DNA from: Salinarimonas sp.
GTDB lineage: Bacteria; Pseudomonadota; Alphaproteobacteria; Rhizobiales; Beijerinckiaceae
Direction: 5' to 3'
Assembly: GCA_020832565.1 (NCBI GenBank)
Contig: JAFIEI010000008.1
Coordinates: forward strand, 1-64,000
DNA length: 64,000 nucleotides
Shown here in pieces: positions 19,591 through 27,098 of this stretch. The notes under the pieces were generated by a model. The model did not search any database. It was not told the origin of the DNA and saw only the letters and a program-made list of their open reading frames with translations. Within the stretch, counting starts at the first letter, position 1, and each line of letters opens with the position of its first letter. Both the position numbers and the translations under genes were made by a program.

Positions 19591-20358
19591 TTATTGTGCC
19601 GTCCAGCCACCATCGACGAGCAGCGACGTGCCGGTGACGAGGCGCGAGGCATCGCCGGCGAGGAAGACCACGGCGCCCATCAGATCCTCGGCTTCGCCGA
19701 CGCGTCCCAGTGCGATCCTGGAGACGACACTGCGCTCGAATTCGGGATCGGCCAGCATGCCGGCGGTCATCGGCGTGCGGATGAAGGTCGGGCACAGGGT
19801 GTTGACGCGGATACCGTGCGTGCCGACTTCCCAGGCGAGCGCCTTGGTAAAGCCCTCCATCGCGTGTTTGGTGGCGCAATAGACGGTGCGGTTGGCGCCG
19901 CCGACATGTCCCATCTGCGAGGACATGTTGATGACCGAGCCGCCCTTGCCGGCCGCGATCATGCCCTTCACCACCGCCTGCATCAGGAAATAGGCGGCGC
20001 GCACGTTGAGATCCGTCACCGCGTCGTAATCGGCGGGCGTCATATCCGTCAGCGGGGCGGGGCGGTTCATGCCGGCATTGTTGACGAGGATGTCATAGGG
20101 GCCGTTCTCCGCCACGAAAGCGGCGCTCGCATCGATATCGGTGACGTCGAGGGCATGGGCGCGCGCCGTGTGGCCATCCTTGCCGAGCGCTTCGGCAAGC
20201 GCCGTGATCTCGTCGGTGCTGCGCGCGACGAGATCAACCGCCGCGCCGGCCTGGGCGAGGGCGCAGGCGGCCGCAAGGCCGATGCCGCGCCCGGCGCCCG
20301 TCACCAGGGCACGTCTGCCGTCGAGTGCGAAGGAGGGAGTGCGGGGCAATGTGCTCAT
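19591..20358 (-). CDS. SDR-family oxidoreductase (last gene of SDR-cupin-SDR operon)
   Basis: A 255-residue classical short-chain dehydrogenase. The nucleotide loop is TGAGRGIG, the NNAG motif is present, and the catalytic set is Ser (INMSSQMG) with YCATK. A C-terminal VDGGWTAQ is typical of 3-oxoacyl-ACP-reductase-like or gluconate-5-dehydrogenase-like SDRs. An AAGGAGAC ribosome site precedes the ATG. It follows the cupin gene by about 40 bp on the same strand. The substrate is unknown; context suggests a small sugar-acid or hydroxy-keto compound. Confidence 0.85.
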   Translation of the reverse strand: MSTLPRTPSFALDGRRALVTGAGRGIGLAAACALAQAGAAVDLVARSTDEITALAEALGKDGHTARAHALDVTDIDASAAFVAENGPYDILVNNAGMNRPAPLTDMTPADYDAVTDLNVRAAYFLMQAVVKGMIAAGKGGSVINMSSQMGHVGGANRTVYCATKHAMEGFTKALAWEVGTHGIRVNTLCPTFIRTPMTAGMLADPEFERSVVSRIALGRVGEAEDLMGAVVFLAGDASRLVTGTSLLVDGGWTAQ

Positions 20359-20397
20359 GACGGGTCTCCTTTCGGGATCGGCGGCGTTTCGCGACGA

Positions 20398-20907
20398 TCA
20401 GCGGATGAACTGGTCGATATACTCGGCGCCGAGGCCGTTCTGCGCATAATAGGCGCGGCACTTGTCGAGCCGGGTGAAGACGTCGTCATAGCCCGTGACA
20501 TTGCCGTCGGGATCGACATAGATCATCGCGCCGTTCACTTGGAACAGCGTGATCATCTCCTCGACATGCGGATCGACCACGAGCGTATGGGTCTCGCCGG
20601 GCGCCTCATAGACATAGCCGCTCTCTTTGGCCACCCAGTCATGCTCGAGATAGCGCCATTCGCCGCGCAGCACGAAACCATGTACCGGCTGGGGATGGCG
20701 GTGGCGCGAGAGCACGCCGGATTTGCGCACGCGCAACAGGTTCATCCAGTAGCCGCGGGTGACGCTCAGGCAGAGCGGGCGGAACCAGACATTCTCCTCC
20801 ACCGGCACCCAGACGCGCTCATCCGTGGGGATGGCATCGGGCACGATCAGCTCCGGCGGTGATTCGGCGGGCTGGGGATGGCGATAGGGGGTCCATTTGT
20901 CGTTCAT
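20398..20907 (-). CDS. Cupin-domain protein, 2,4'-dihydroxyacetophenone dioxygenase-like
   Basis: A 169-residue single-domain cupin with metal-ligand motif RHRHPQPVHGFVLRGE and a later GETHTLVVD histidine. It resembles proteins annotated as 2,4'-dihydroxyacetophenone dioxygenase or ChrR-like cupins. The ATG at 20907 has a GGAGGAAA site; an ATG 18 bp upstream overlaps the stop of the preceding SDR gene. It lies between two SDR genes in one operon, so it likely acts on the same compound. Dioxygenase activity is not proven by sequence. Confidence 0.78.
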   Translation of the reverse strand: MNDKWTPYRHPQPAESPPELIVPDAIPTDERVWVPVEENVWFRPLCLSVTRGYWMNLLRVRKSGVLSRHRHPQPVHGFVLRGEWRYLEHDWVAKESGYVYEAPGETHTLVVDPHVEEMITLFQVNGAMIYVDPDGNVTGYDDVFTRLDKCRAYYAQNGLGAEYIDQFIR

Positions 20908-20924
20908 TGCGTTTCCTCCAATCA

Positions 20925-21689
20925 TCAGACGCCGGAATAGCCGCCATCGACGGGCAGGATCGCGCCCGTGACGAAGCCGGCTGCGGGGGATGCCAGAAAC
21001 AGGGCGGCGGCGGCGATCTCCTCGGGCGTGCCGAAACGCGCCATCGGCGTGCGCGCGAGGATCGGACCGGCGCGGGCGGGATCATCCTGCAGGGCCTGCG
21101 TCAGCGGCGTGGCGATCCAGCCGGGCGCGAGCGCATTGACGCGCACGCCCTGCGGGGCCCAGGCGGCGGCGAGGCTGCGGGTGAGCTGCGCGATGCCGCC
21201 CTTCGAGGCGGAATAACCGGGCACGCGCGGCCCGCCGAAGAAGCTCAGCATCGAAGCCAGATTGATGATGCAGCCGCCACCCGCCGTCAGCCGGTCGAGC
21301 GCGGCCGTGCTGACGCGCATGCTGCCGTTGAGATTGATGTCGATCACCTGCGCGAACACCTCCGGGTCGTGCTCTGCATCGCGCCGGATGATTCCGGCGG
21401 CGTTGACCAGGACGGCGAGCCGTTCCGGCAACATCGCCATGCAGGCGGCGATCGCGGCGGGGTCGCGCACGTCGAGATCGATGAACCGGATGCCGGCATT
21501 GGCCGGATCGCGCGACGCCATCTCCGGCGCGGGATCACCGACACCGCCAGCGACGACCTGCGCGCCGTGGTCGCGAAAGGCGCGTGCACATGCAAGCCCG
21601 ATCCCGCTGGTCCCGCCGGAGACGAGCACATGCTGCCCGGCGAAGAGATCGCCTGTGAAGGTGCGGTTGGTCTGGGGCGTCGCGGTCAT
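20925..21689 (-). CDS. SDR-family oxidoreductase (first gene of SDR-cupin-SDR operon)
   Basis: A 254-residue short-chain dehydrogenase with SGGTSGIG cofactor loop, NAAG motif (VLVNAAGII), catalytic serine in NLASMLSFF and the YSASK tetrad residues, ending VDGGYSGV. It is the first gene of a leftward operon and divergent from the diaminopropionate ammonia-lyase-like gene. The reaction is unknown; the two SDRs of the operon are clearly different from each other, so they probably catalyse successive steps. Confidence 0.85.
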   Translation of the reverse strand: MTATPQTNRTFTGDLFAGQHVLVSGGTSGIGLACARAFRDHGAQVVAGGVGDPAPEMASRDPANAGIRFIDLDVRDPAAIAACMAMLPERLAVLVNAAGIIRRDAEHDPEVFAQVIDINLNGSMRVSTAALDRLTAGGGCIINLASMLSFFGGPRVPGYSASKGGIAQLTRSLAAAWAPQGVRVNALAPGWIATPLTQALQDDPARAGPILARTPMARFGTPEEIAAAALFLASPAAGFVTGAILPVDGGYSGV

Positions 21690-21885
21690 GGCGTTTTCTT
21701 CTCGGAATGGTTTTGCCGATCCCGGTCGAATCCCGGCTCATCGTGCCCGTGCGGGGCGTGTGGGTACCGACTATCGTTGCGTCAGAGGGGCCGATCAATG
21801 GGGCGTTTCGCGCATGTGCGTGTTGAGCGATCCCGGAAGTGCGACGGGGCGGATCGCCAGCGGCTGCTTCCGAGGGCTATGCTTT

Positions 21886-21925
21886 GCGGGATCTATCCGA
21901 GAGCGGCGGGATCTATCCGAGAACG
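21886..21925. repeat. 20-bp tandem duplication upstream of PLP enzyme gene
   Basis: Two head-to-tail 20-bp units, GCGGGATCTATCCGAGAGCG and the same with one change (A for G at position 18). Each contains the short inverted repeat GGAT-CT-ATCC. The array ends 26 bp before the ATG of the next gene, so it may act as operator or leader structure. Confidence 0.7.
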
Positions 21926-21951
21926 AAACGCGGCAGGGGAGCGCTCAGGCC

Positions 21952-22998
21952 ATGCAAGACATCCTGCAAAATCCATGGCGCGGCGCGGGGCTCGCCCTCG
22001 ATGCGCCTGATCCCGCGAGCGATGCTCGCGCGGTCGCTGAATTGCTCGCCCTGTGCCCGGCCCATGCGGTCACCCCGTTGCGCGAAGTAACCGAACTGGC
22101 AGAGCGCGCCGGGGTCGCGCGGGTTTTCGTCAAGGACGAGCGCGCGCGGATGGGGCTCGGCAGTTTCAAGGCGCTGGGTGCGGCTTACGCGATCGCGCGC
22201 GAGGCGGCGCAGCAGGTCGTCGGGAATGATTGGGCGCGCGCGCTGCAAGGGCGGATCTATGTCACCGCGAGTGCCGGCAATCACGGTCTCTCCGTTGCCG
22301 CCGGGGCGCGGCTGTTCGGGGCGCAGGCGGTGATCTATCTGGCCGAAACGGTGCCCGAGGCCTTCGCCGCCCGGCTTGAGGCGAAGGGAGCGCAGGTGGT
22401 GCGCGTGGGCGCGACATACGAGGAGAGCATGGCGGCTGCCGAAGAGGCGGCGCGCGCGCCGGGCCGCACGCTTCTGTCGGACAGTTCCTGGCCGGGCTAT
22501 AGCGAATTGCCGCTGCGGGTCATGGAGGGCTATCTGCAACTCGCCGCCGAGGCTGCCGGGCAGATCGACGCGCCGCCGACGCATATCCTGCTGCAGGCTG
22601 GTGTCGGCGGGCTGGCAGCCGCCGTGGCCGCCCATGCCCGGGCCGTCTGGGGGGATGCGCCGCAGATCGTCGTGGTCGAGCCCGCCGCTGCGCCTGCGCT
22701 GATCGAAAGTATCCGCGCCGGGCGCCTCGTCACGACGCAGGGGCCGGTCTCCGCAATGGGGCGCCTTGATTGTAAGACACCCTCGTTGATCGCGCTCGAG
22801 GGGCTTTCGCGCGATGCCGATCGGTTCGTCACCATCAGCGAAGAGGAAGCCGCGCCGGCCGTGGCATTGCTCACGGAGGCAGGCCTCGCCACGACGCCGT
22901 CGGGTGGAGCCGGCATCGCCGCGCTTCTGGCGGGGCTCGCTTGCGGGCCGGATGCGCGGGTGATGGCGATCATCAGCGAGGGGCCGGAGGCGGCGTAG
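21952..22998 (+). CDS. PLP-dependent ammonia-lyase, diaminopropionate ammonia-lyase-like
   Basis: A 348-residue fold-type II PLP enzyme. The PLP lysine is in VKDERARMGLGSFKALGAAYA, closely like the matching stretch of diaminopropionate ammonia-lyase; the glycine-rich loops ASAGNHG and LLQAGVGGLAAAV follow, with TPSGGAGIAAL near the end. It is about 50 residues shorter than E. coli DpaL, so threonine/serine dehydratase-like alternatives are possible. The start at 21952 was chosen because upstream sequence reads as shadow of the opposite SDR gene; a GGGGAG lies 14 nt before it. It faces the convergent phnM across 6 bp. Confidence 0.75.
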   Translation: MQDILQNPWRGAGLALDAPDPASDARAVAELLALCPAHAVTPLREVTELAERAGVARVFVKDERARMGLGSFKALGAAYAIAREAAQQVVGNDWARALQGRIYVTASAGNHGLSVAAGARLFGAQAVIYLAETVPEAFAARLEAKGAQVVRVGATYEESMAAAEEAARAPGRTLLSDSSWPGYSELPLRVMEGYLQLAAEAAGQIDAPPTHILLQAGVGGLAAAVAAHARAVWGDAPQIVVVEPAAAPALIESIRAGRLVTTQGPVSAMGRLDCKTPSLIALEGLSRDADRFVTISEEEAAPAVALLTEAGLATTPSGGAGIAALLAGLACGPDARVMAIISEGPEAA

Positions 22999-23004
22999 AG
23001 CGCC

Positions 23005-24165
23005 TCACGCCACCCGCTTTCCCTTCACCCATGTCCCGCGTACGACGGGGGTGCCGTTCACCTCGCGAAAGCGGATCACGTCGGCGCGCAGGCCCGGTTC
23101 GAGCGCGCCGCGATCGGTCAGGCCCGTGGCGCGGGCGGCGTTGCGCGTCACCGTGGCGATGCCCGCGGGCAGGTCGTCGCTCTGGCGAGCCAGCGCCATG
23201 GCACCCATCAGCAGCGATGCAGGGATGTAATCGGAGGAGATGATGTCGAGCAGCCCGGCCTGTGCGGCCTCCGCAGCCGAGACGTTGCCGGAATGCGAGC
23301 CGCCCCGAATCAGGTTGGGTCCGCCCATCATGATTGCGATTGCGTGGTTGCGGCAGGCACGGGCGGCTTCCAGCGTGGTGGGGAATTCCGCGAGGCCCGC
23401 GCCATGGGCGGCAGATGCCGCGACATGGGCTTCGGTCGTATCGTCATGGCTGGCGAGGACGGCGCCGAGGCGCCGTGCACCCGCGACGGCTGCGGTTTCA
23501 TGGGCATCGCGGACACGATTCCCCAGCGCCTGACGATCCGCGATATAGGTCTCGAAATCCGTCGGCGCGATGCCGTGCTTGCCGACCATGTAGGTGCGCA
23601 GGCGATCGAGATCGGCGAATTGCCGCTGGCCGGGCGTGTGATCCATCATGCTGACGATGCCGACGCGGTCATCGGGGGTAAATTCCGCGAGTTCGGCGAC
23701 GAGCGTGTCCGAGCAGATCTCTGCGCGCAGATGCAGGTAGTGGCTGATGCGCAGCGCGTCGTTCGCGGCCATGTCGAGGATCTCGTTGGCCATGCCGCGT
23801 GCATAGGGTTTGTAGCCGGCACGCACCCGCGGCGCCTTGTGCTCGGAGCCGATGCGAAGCGCGTCGAAGACGGTGGTGATGCCCACGCCGGCGAGTTCTG
23901 CATCATGGGCGATGATCGCGTTCATATGCGGCCAGTCGACACCCGGGCGCGGGGTCATGTGGCGCTCGAGATTGTCGGTATGCAGCTCGATCAGCCCGGG
24001 CGCGACGTGATCGCCCTCGCAATCGATCATGCCGGCGACCGCCGTGGTGCCGGGATCGATCGCCGCGATCTTTCCGTCGCGGATGACGAGGCTGCCGGTG
24101 ACGACCTCCTCGGGCAGGATCAGGCGGGCATTGCCGAGAACGGTTTCTTGCGTGGGTTTTTGCAC
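23005..24165 (-). CDS. phnM: Alpha-D-ribose 1-methylphosphonate 5-triphosphate diphosphatase PhnM (3' half of a phnN-phnM reading frame)
   Basis: Removes pyrophosphate from ribose 1-alkylphosphonate 5-triphosphate in the C-P lyase pathway. It has the amidohydrolase fold with the LHTDNLERHMTPRPGVDWP metal motif and later DHTPGQRQ and SHDDTTEAH segments; 386 residues from the GTG at 24165, matching PhnM length. That GTG has an AGGAG site 7 nt upstream, but there is no stop codon between it and phnN, so PhnM could be made alone by internal initiation, as a fusion with PhnN, or both. See the phnN entry. Confidence 0.9.
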   Translation of the reverse strand: MQKPTQETVLGNARLILPEEVVTGSLVIRDGKIAAIDPGTTAVAGMIDCEGDHVAPGLIELHTDNLERHMTPRPGVDWPHMNAIIAHDAELAGVGITTVFDALRIGSEHKAPRVRAGYKPYARGMANEILDMAANDALRISHYLHLRAEICSDTLVAELAEFTPDDRVGIVSMMDHTPGQRQFADLDRLRTYMVGKHGIAPTDFETYIADRQALGNRVRDAHETAAVAGARRLGAVLASHDDTTEAHVAASAAHGAGLAEFPTTLEAARACRNHAIAIMMGGPNLIRGGSHSGNVSAAEAAQAGLLDIISSDYIPASLLMGAMALARQSDDLPAGIATVTRNAARATGLTDRGALEPGLRADVIRFREVNGTPVVRGTWVKGKRVA

Positions 24166-24777
24166 GGGGGATCTCCTGGTCGCGCTCTTTTCGGCGCTGG
24201 TGCGGGTCGCGTTCGTGGTGATCGCGTCCAATACGGCGAGGAATTGCGCCACACCGGTATCGAGATCACCGTCATTTTCCACGATATGGGCGCCCGGAGG
24301 CGCCGTGAGCCGTCCGCGCGCGAGGCGCGCGGCGATCTCGACGGGTGTCTCGCGTCCACGGGCGGAGAGGCGCGCGGCGCGGGTGTCGTCGCGCGCGATG
24401 ATCATCACCACCGCGAGTTCCCGATCATGCGCCTGTGCCGCCGCCAGGGCCGCACGCGAGCCGTTGAAGATGACCGTCCGGCCCGCCTCGCGGGCGGCGA
24501 GAGCCGCATGCGGTATCGCATAGGACAGGCCATGCGCGTGCCAGTGGAAGGCGAATTCGCCACCCGTCAGCCGCCGCTCGAATTCGGCTGCGTCGACAGC
24601 CTCGTGATCCTCGCCGCCCGCATCGGCAGGACGCGTGATGACACGGCGGACCCGGGCCAGATCGGGGCGCGCTGCGAGAGCAGCACTGATCAGCGCATCC
24701 TTGCCGGCCCCGGAAGGTCCGACCACGGCGACGAGGCATCCATTGCCCGGATCACGATCATGCTTCGATGCAATCAT
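23005..24777 (-). CDS. phnN: PhnN-PhnM continuous frame: ribose 1,5-bisphosphokinase fused to PhnM
   Basis: The frame starts at ATG 24777 (MIASKHDRDPGNG) and runs 590 codons without a stop. Residues 1 to about 195 are PhnN, which phosphorylates ribose 1,5-bisphosphate to PRPP: Walker A GPSGAGKD, then RRVITRPADAGGEDHEAV, and FHWHAHGLSYAIP. A short Thr/Ala/Arg-rich stretch (about residues 190-208) leads straight into PhnM. PhnN is normally a separate protein of about 185-200 residues. The start overlaps the phnL stop as ATGA. A fused product would join the PRPP-forming step to the diphosphatase step that comes before ring opening; whether the fusion is made is unproven. Confidence 0.85.
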   Translation of the reverse strand: MIASKHDRDPGNGCLVAVVGPSGAGKDALISAALAARPDLARVRRVITRPADAGGEDHEAVDAAEFERRLTGGEFAFHWHAHGLSYAIPHAALAAREAGRTVIFNGSRAALAAAQAHDRELAVVMIIARDDTRAARLSARGRETPVEIAARLARGRLTAPPGAHIVENDGDLDTGVAQFLAVLDAITTNATRTSAEKSATRRSPVQKPTQETVLGNARLILPEEVVTGSLVIRDGKIAAIDPGTTAVAGMIDCEGDHVAPGLIELHTDNLERHMTPRPGVDWPHMNAIIAHDAELAGVGITTVFDALRIGSEHKAPRVRAGYKPYARGMANEILDMAANDALRISHYLHLRAEICSDTLVAELAEFTPDDRVGIVSMMDHTPGQRQFADLDRLRTYMVGKHGIAPTDFETYIADRQALGNRVRDAHETAAVAGARRLGAVLASHDDTTEAHVAASAAHGAGLAEFPTTLEAARACRNHAIAIMMGGPNLIRGGSHSGNVSAAEAAQAGLLDIISSDYIPASLLMGAMALARQSDDLPAGIATVTRNAARATGLTDRGALEPGLRADVIRFREVNGTPVVRGTWVKGKRVA

Positions 24778-25445
24778 GGCGTAAAGGCTCCCACATCGAT
24801 CTCCCGGTCGCAGACCCGCGCGCGGGCATCCGCATCGTGGAAGATCCCGAGGATCGCCGCGCCGCGGGCCTTCGCCTCGCTGATCAGTTCGAGCACGGTC
24901 TCGCGATTGGTCGGGTCGAGGCTGGCCGTCGGCTCGTCGAGCAGGAGCGCGGGCCAGGGATGCACGAAGCCGCGTGCGATATTGACGCGCTGCTGTTCGC
25001 CGCCGGAGAACGTGGCGGGAGCAAGCCTCCACAGGGTCTGCGGGATACGCAGGCGCGCAAGCAGCGCCCCGGCGCGTGCCTGCGCCGTCGCGGCATCCAC
25101 GCCCAGCATTCGCAAGGGCTCTGCCGCCACCTCGATGGTGGGTACGCGCGGCACGGCGCGCAGAAACTGGCTGACATGGCCGAGGGTGTTCCGGCGCAGC
25201 GCGAGGATGGCGCGGGGGCGATCGGAATCGAGCACTTCGTCGCCGATGCGGATCGCGCCCGATTCGATGCGGTAATTGCCGTAGATCATCCGCATCAGGG
25301 TAGATTTCCCGGCCCCCGAGGCGCCCGTCAACGCGACGCATTCGCCCGGCTCCACGCGCATGCTCACGCCGCGCATCACGCCGATACGGGTGCCGCCCTG
25401 ATTGTGCAGGGTGAAGGCTTTGGAGACGTTCTCGACGCTGATCAT
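24774..25445 (-). CDS. phnL: C-P lyase system ABC-type ATP-binding protein PhnL
   Basis: A 223-residue ABC ATPase of the C-P lyase pathway, required in E. coli for making ribose 1-methylphosphonate 5-triphosphate with PhnGHI. It has Walker A TGASGAGKST, the signature FSGGEQQRVNIARG and Walker B ALLLDEPTASLDP. Despite the ABC fold it has no transporter partner. It starts 10 bp after the phnK stop and ends by ATGA overlap with phnN. Confidence 0.95.
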   Translation of the reverse strand: MISVENVSKAFTLHNQGGTRIGVMRGVSMRVEPGECVALTGASGAGKSTLMRMIYGNYRIESGAIRIGDEVLDSDRPRAILALRRNTLGHVSQFLRAVPRVPTIEVAAEPLRMLGVDAATAQARAGALLARLRIPQTLWRLAPATFSGGEQQRVNIARGFVHPWPALLLDEPTASLDPTNRETVLELISEAKARGAAILGIFHDADARARVCDREIDVGAFTP

Positions 25446-25455
25446 GCACTGTCTC

Positions 25456-26229
25456 CTAAACCTGCAGAACCGAACTGACGAGCAATTGTGTGTAGGCGTG
25501 TTGCGGATCGTCGAGAACCTGGTCGGTCAATCCGCTCTCCACCACGTATCCGCCCTGCATCACCATCAGTCTGTCGGCGAGAAGCCGCACCACCGCGAGA
25601 TCATGCGTCACGATCACAGCGGAGAGGCCGAGATCGCGCACCAGCCCGCGCAGCAGATCGAGCAGCCGCGCCTGGACGCTGACATCGAGCCCGCCCGTCG
25701 GCTCGTCCATGAAGACGAGGCGGGGGCCGTTGACGAGGCTGCGCGCGATCTGCAGGCGCTGCTGCATACCGCCGGAAAAGTCGCGCGGGACGTCGTCGAT
25801 GCGGTCTTGCGCGATCTCGACCCGCTCCAGCCAGTCGAGGGCTGCTGCACGGATATCGCCGAAATGGCGCTGCCCGCGCGCCATCAGCGGTTCGCCCACA
25901 TTGCCGCCGGCGCTGACGCCCATGCGCAGGCCGTCGCGCGGATTCTGATGCACATAGGCCCATTCCTCGCGCGCGAGCCGTCTGCGTCCGGCCTCCGAGA
26001 GGTTTGCCACCGCATGGGCATGGCCGCTGCGATCCCGGTAGAGGATCTGCCCGCCATCGCTCGCGAGATGCCCGGCGAGGCAGGAGAGCAGCGTCGATTT
26101 ACCCGAACCGCTTTCGCCGACGATCCCCATCACCTCCCCCGGCCAAAGCGTGAAGGAGACCTCGGCGCAGCCGATGCGCCGGCCATAATGCTTGCGCAGA
26201 CCATCGACTTCGAGAAGCGGCGCGCTCAT
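25456..26229 (-). CDS. phnK: C-P lyase system ABC-type ATP-binding protein PhnK
   Basis: A 257-residue ABC ATPase that docks on the PhnGHIJ core complex in E. coli. Walker A GESGSGKST, signature FSGGMQQRLQIARSL and Walker B LVFMDEPTGGLD are present, and the C-terminus (DDPQHAYTQLLVSSVLQV) is typical. The ATG at 26229 overlaps the phnJ stop as ATGA, so translation is coupled. An open frame upstream of this ATG is the out-of-frame shadow of phnJ. Confidence 0.95.
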   Translation of the reverse strand: MSAPLLEVDGLRKHYGRRIGCAEVSFTLWPGEVMGIVGESGSGKSTLLSCLAGHLASDGGQILYRDRSGHAHAVANLSEAGRRRLAREEWAYVHQNPRDGLRMGVSAGGNVGEPLMARGQRHFGDIRAAALDWLERVEIAQDRIDDVPRDFSGGMQQRLQIARSLVNGPRLVFMDEPTGGLDVSVQARLLDLLRGLVRDLGLSAVIVTHDLAVVRLLADRLMVMQGGYVVESGLTDQVLDDPQHAYTQLLVSSVLQV

Positions 26230-27098
26230 TCGGGCATCTCCTCGAAAGGTGCCGCCATCTCCCCGCGATGGCCGGCGGCGCGACGGTCGTTGCAATAATC
26301 GGTATCGGAGCAGACGAACATGCGCCCGCCCGCATCGTCGATGACCACCTCGTCGAGATAGCTGTCGCGCGCCCCGCACAGGGCGCAGGGGTGATCCGGC
26401 CGGGACGCCTTGAAGGGATAGTCCTCGAAATCGAGGCTCTCCACCCGCGTATAGGGCGGCAGGGCATAGATGCGCTGTTCGCGCCCGGCCCCGAAGAGCT
26501 GCAGGGCGGGACAGTCGTCGAGCTTGGGATTGTCGAATTTCGGGATCGGCGAGGGATCCATCACGTAGCGCCCCTCCACCCTGACCGGATAGGCGTAGGA
26601 TTTGGCGATCTCGCCATGGCGGGCGATATCCTCGTAGAGGCGCACATGCATCAGGCCGTATTCCTCCAGCGCATGCATCTTGCGGGTCTCGGTCTCGCGC
26701 GGCTCCAGAAAACGCAGGGGCTCGGGAATCGGGACCTGGAAGACCAGGATCTGGTCCTCGCGCAGGGGCGCTTCCGGGATGCGGTGGCGGGTCTGGATGA
26801 CGCTGGCATCGCGGGTGTGTTCCGTGGTGGCGATATCGGCGACGCGGGCGAAGAAGGCGCGGATCGACACGGCATTCGTCGTATCATCCGCGCCCTGATC
26901 GATCACCTTGAGCGTGTCTTCGGGGACGAGGCAGGCGGCTGTCACCTGCACGCCGCCGGTGCCCCAGCCATAGGGCATCGGCATCTCGCGCGAGGCGAAC
27001 GGCACCTGGTAGCCGGGGATCGCCACCGCCTTGAGCAGGGCGCGGCGGATCATGCGCTTGGTCTGTTCGTCGAGATAGGCGAAGTTATAGCCGCTCAT
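26226..27098 (-). CDS. phnJ: Alpha-D-ribose 1-methylphosphonate 5-phosphate C-P lyase PhnJ
   Basis: Radical SAM enzyme that breaks the carbon-phosphorus bond. The 290-residue product matches E. coli PhnJ closely (SGYNFAYLDEQTKRMIRRA at the start). The unusual Fe-S cluster motif CX2CX21CX5C is intact at residues 238, 241, 263 and 269; the glycine that forms the glycyl radical (Gly32 in E. coli) corresponds to G29 in AIPGY. All residues expected for activity are therefore present. The start overlaps the phnI stop as ATGA and the end overlaps the phnK start. Confidence 0.97.
   Translation of the reverse strand: MSGYNFAYLDEQTKRMIRRALLKAVAIPGYQVPFASREMPMPYGWGTGGVQVTAACLVPEDTLKVIDQGADDTTNAVSIRAFFARVADIATTEHTRDASVIQTRHRIPEAPLREDQILVFQVPIPEPLRFLEPRETETRKMHALEEYGLMHVRLYEDIARHGEIAKSYAYPVRVEGRYVMDPSPIPKFDNPKLDDCPALQLFGAGREQRIYALPPYTRVESLDFEDYPFKASRPDHPCALCGARDSYLDEVVIDDAGGRMFVCSDTDYCNDRRAAGHRGEMAAPFEEMPE

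Noticed and set aside
23005-25449. One 814-codon open frame that could look like a PhnL-PhnN-PhnM triple fusion
   Set aside because: The first 224 codons are an out-of-frame shadow of phnL, which is encoded in another frame at 24774-25445. Only the PhnN-PhnM join is real.
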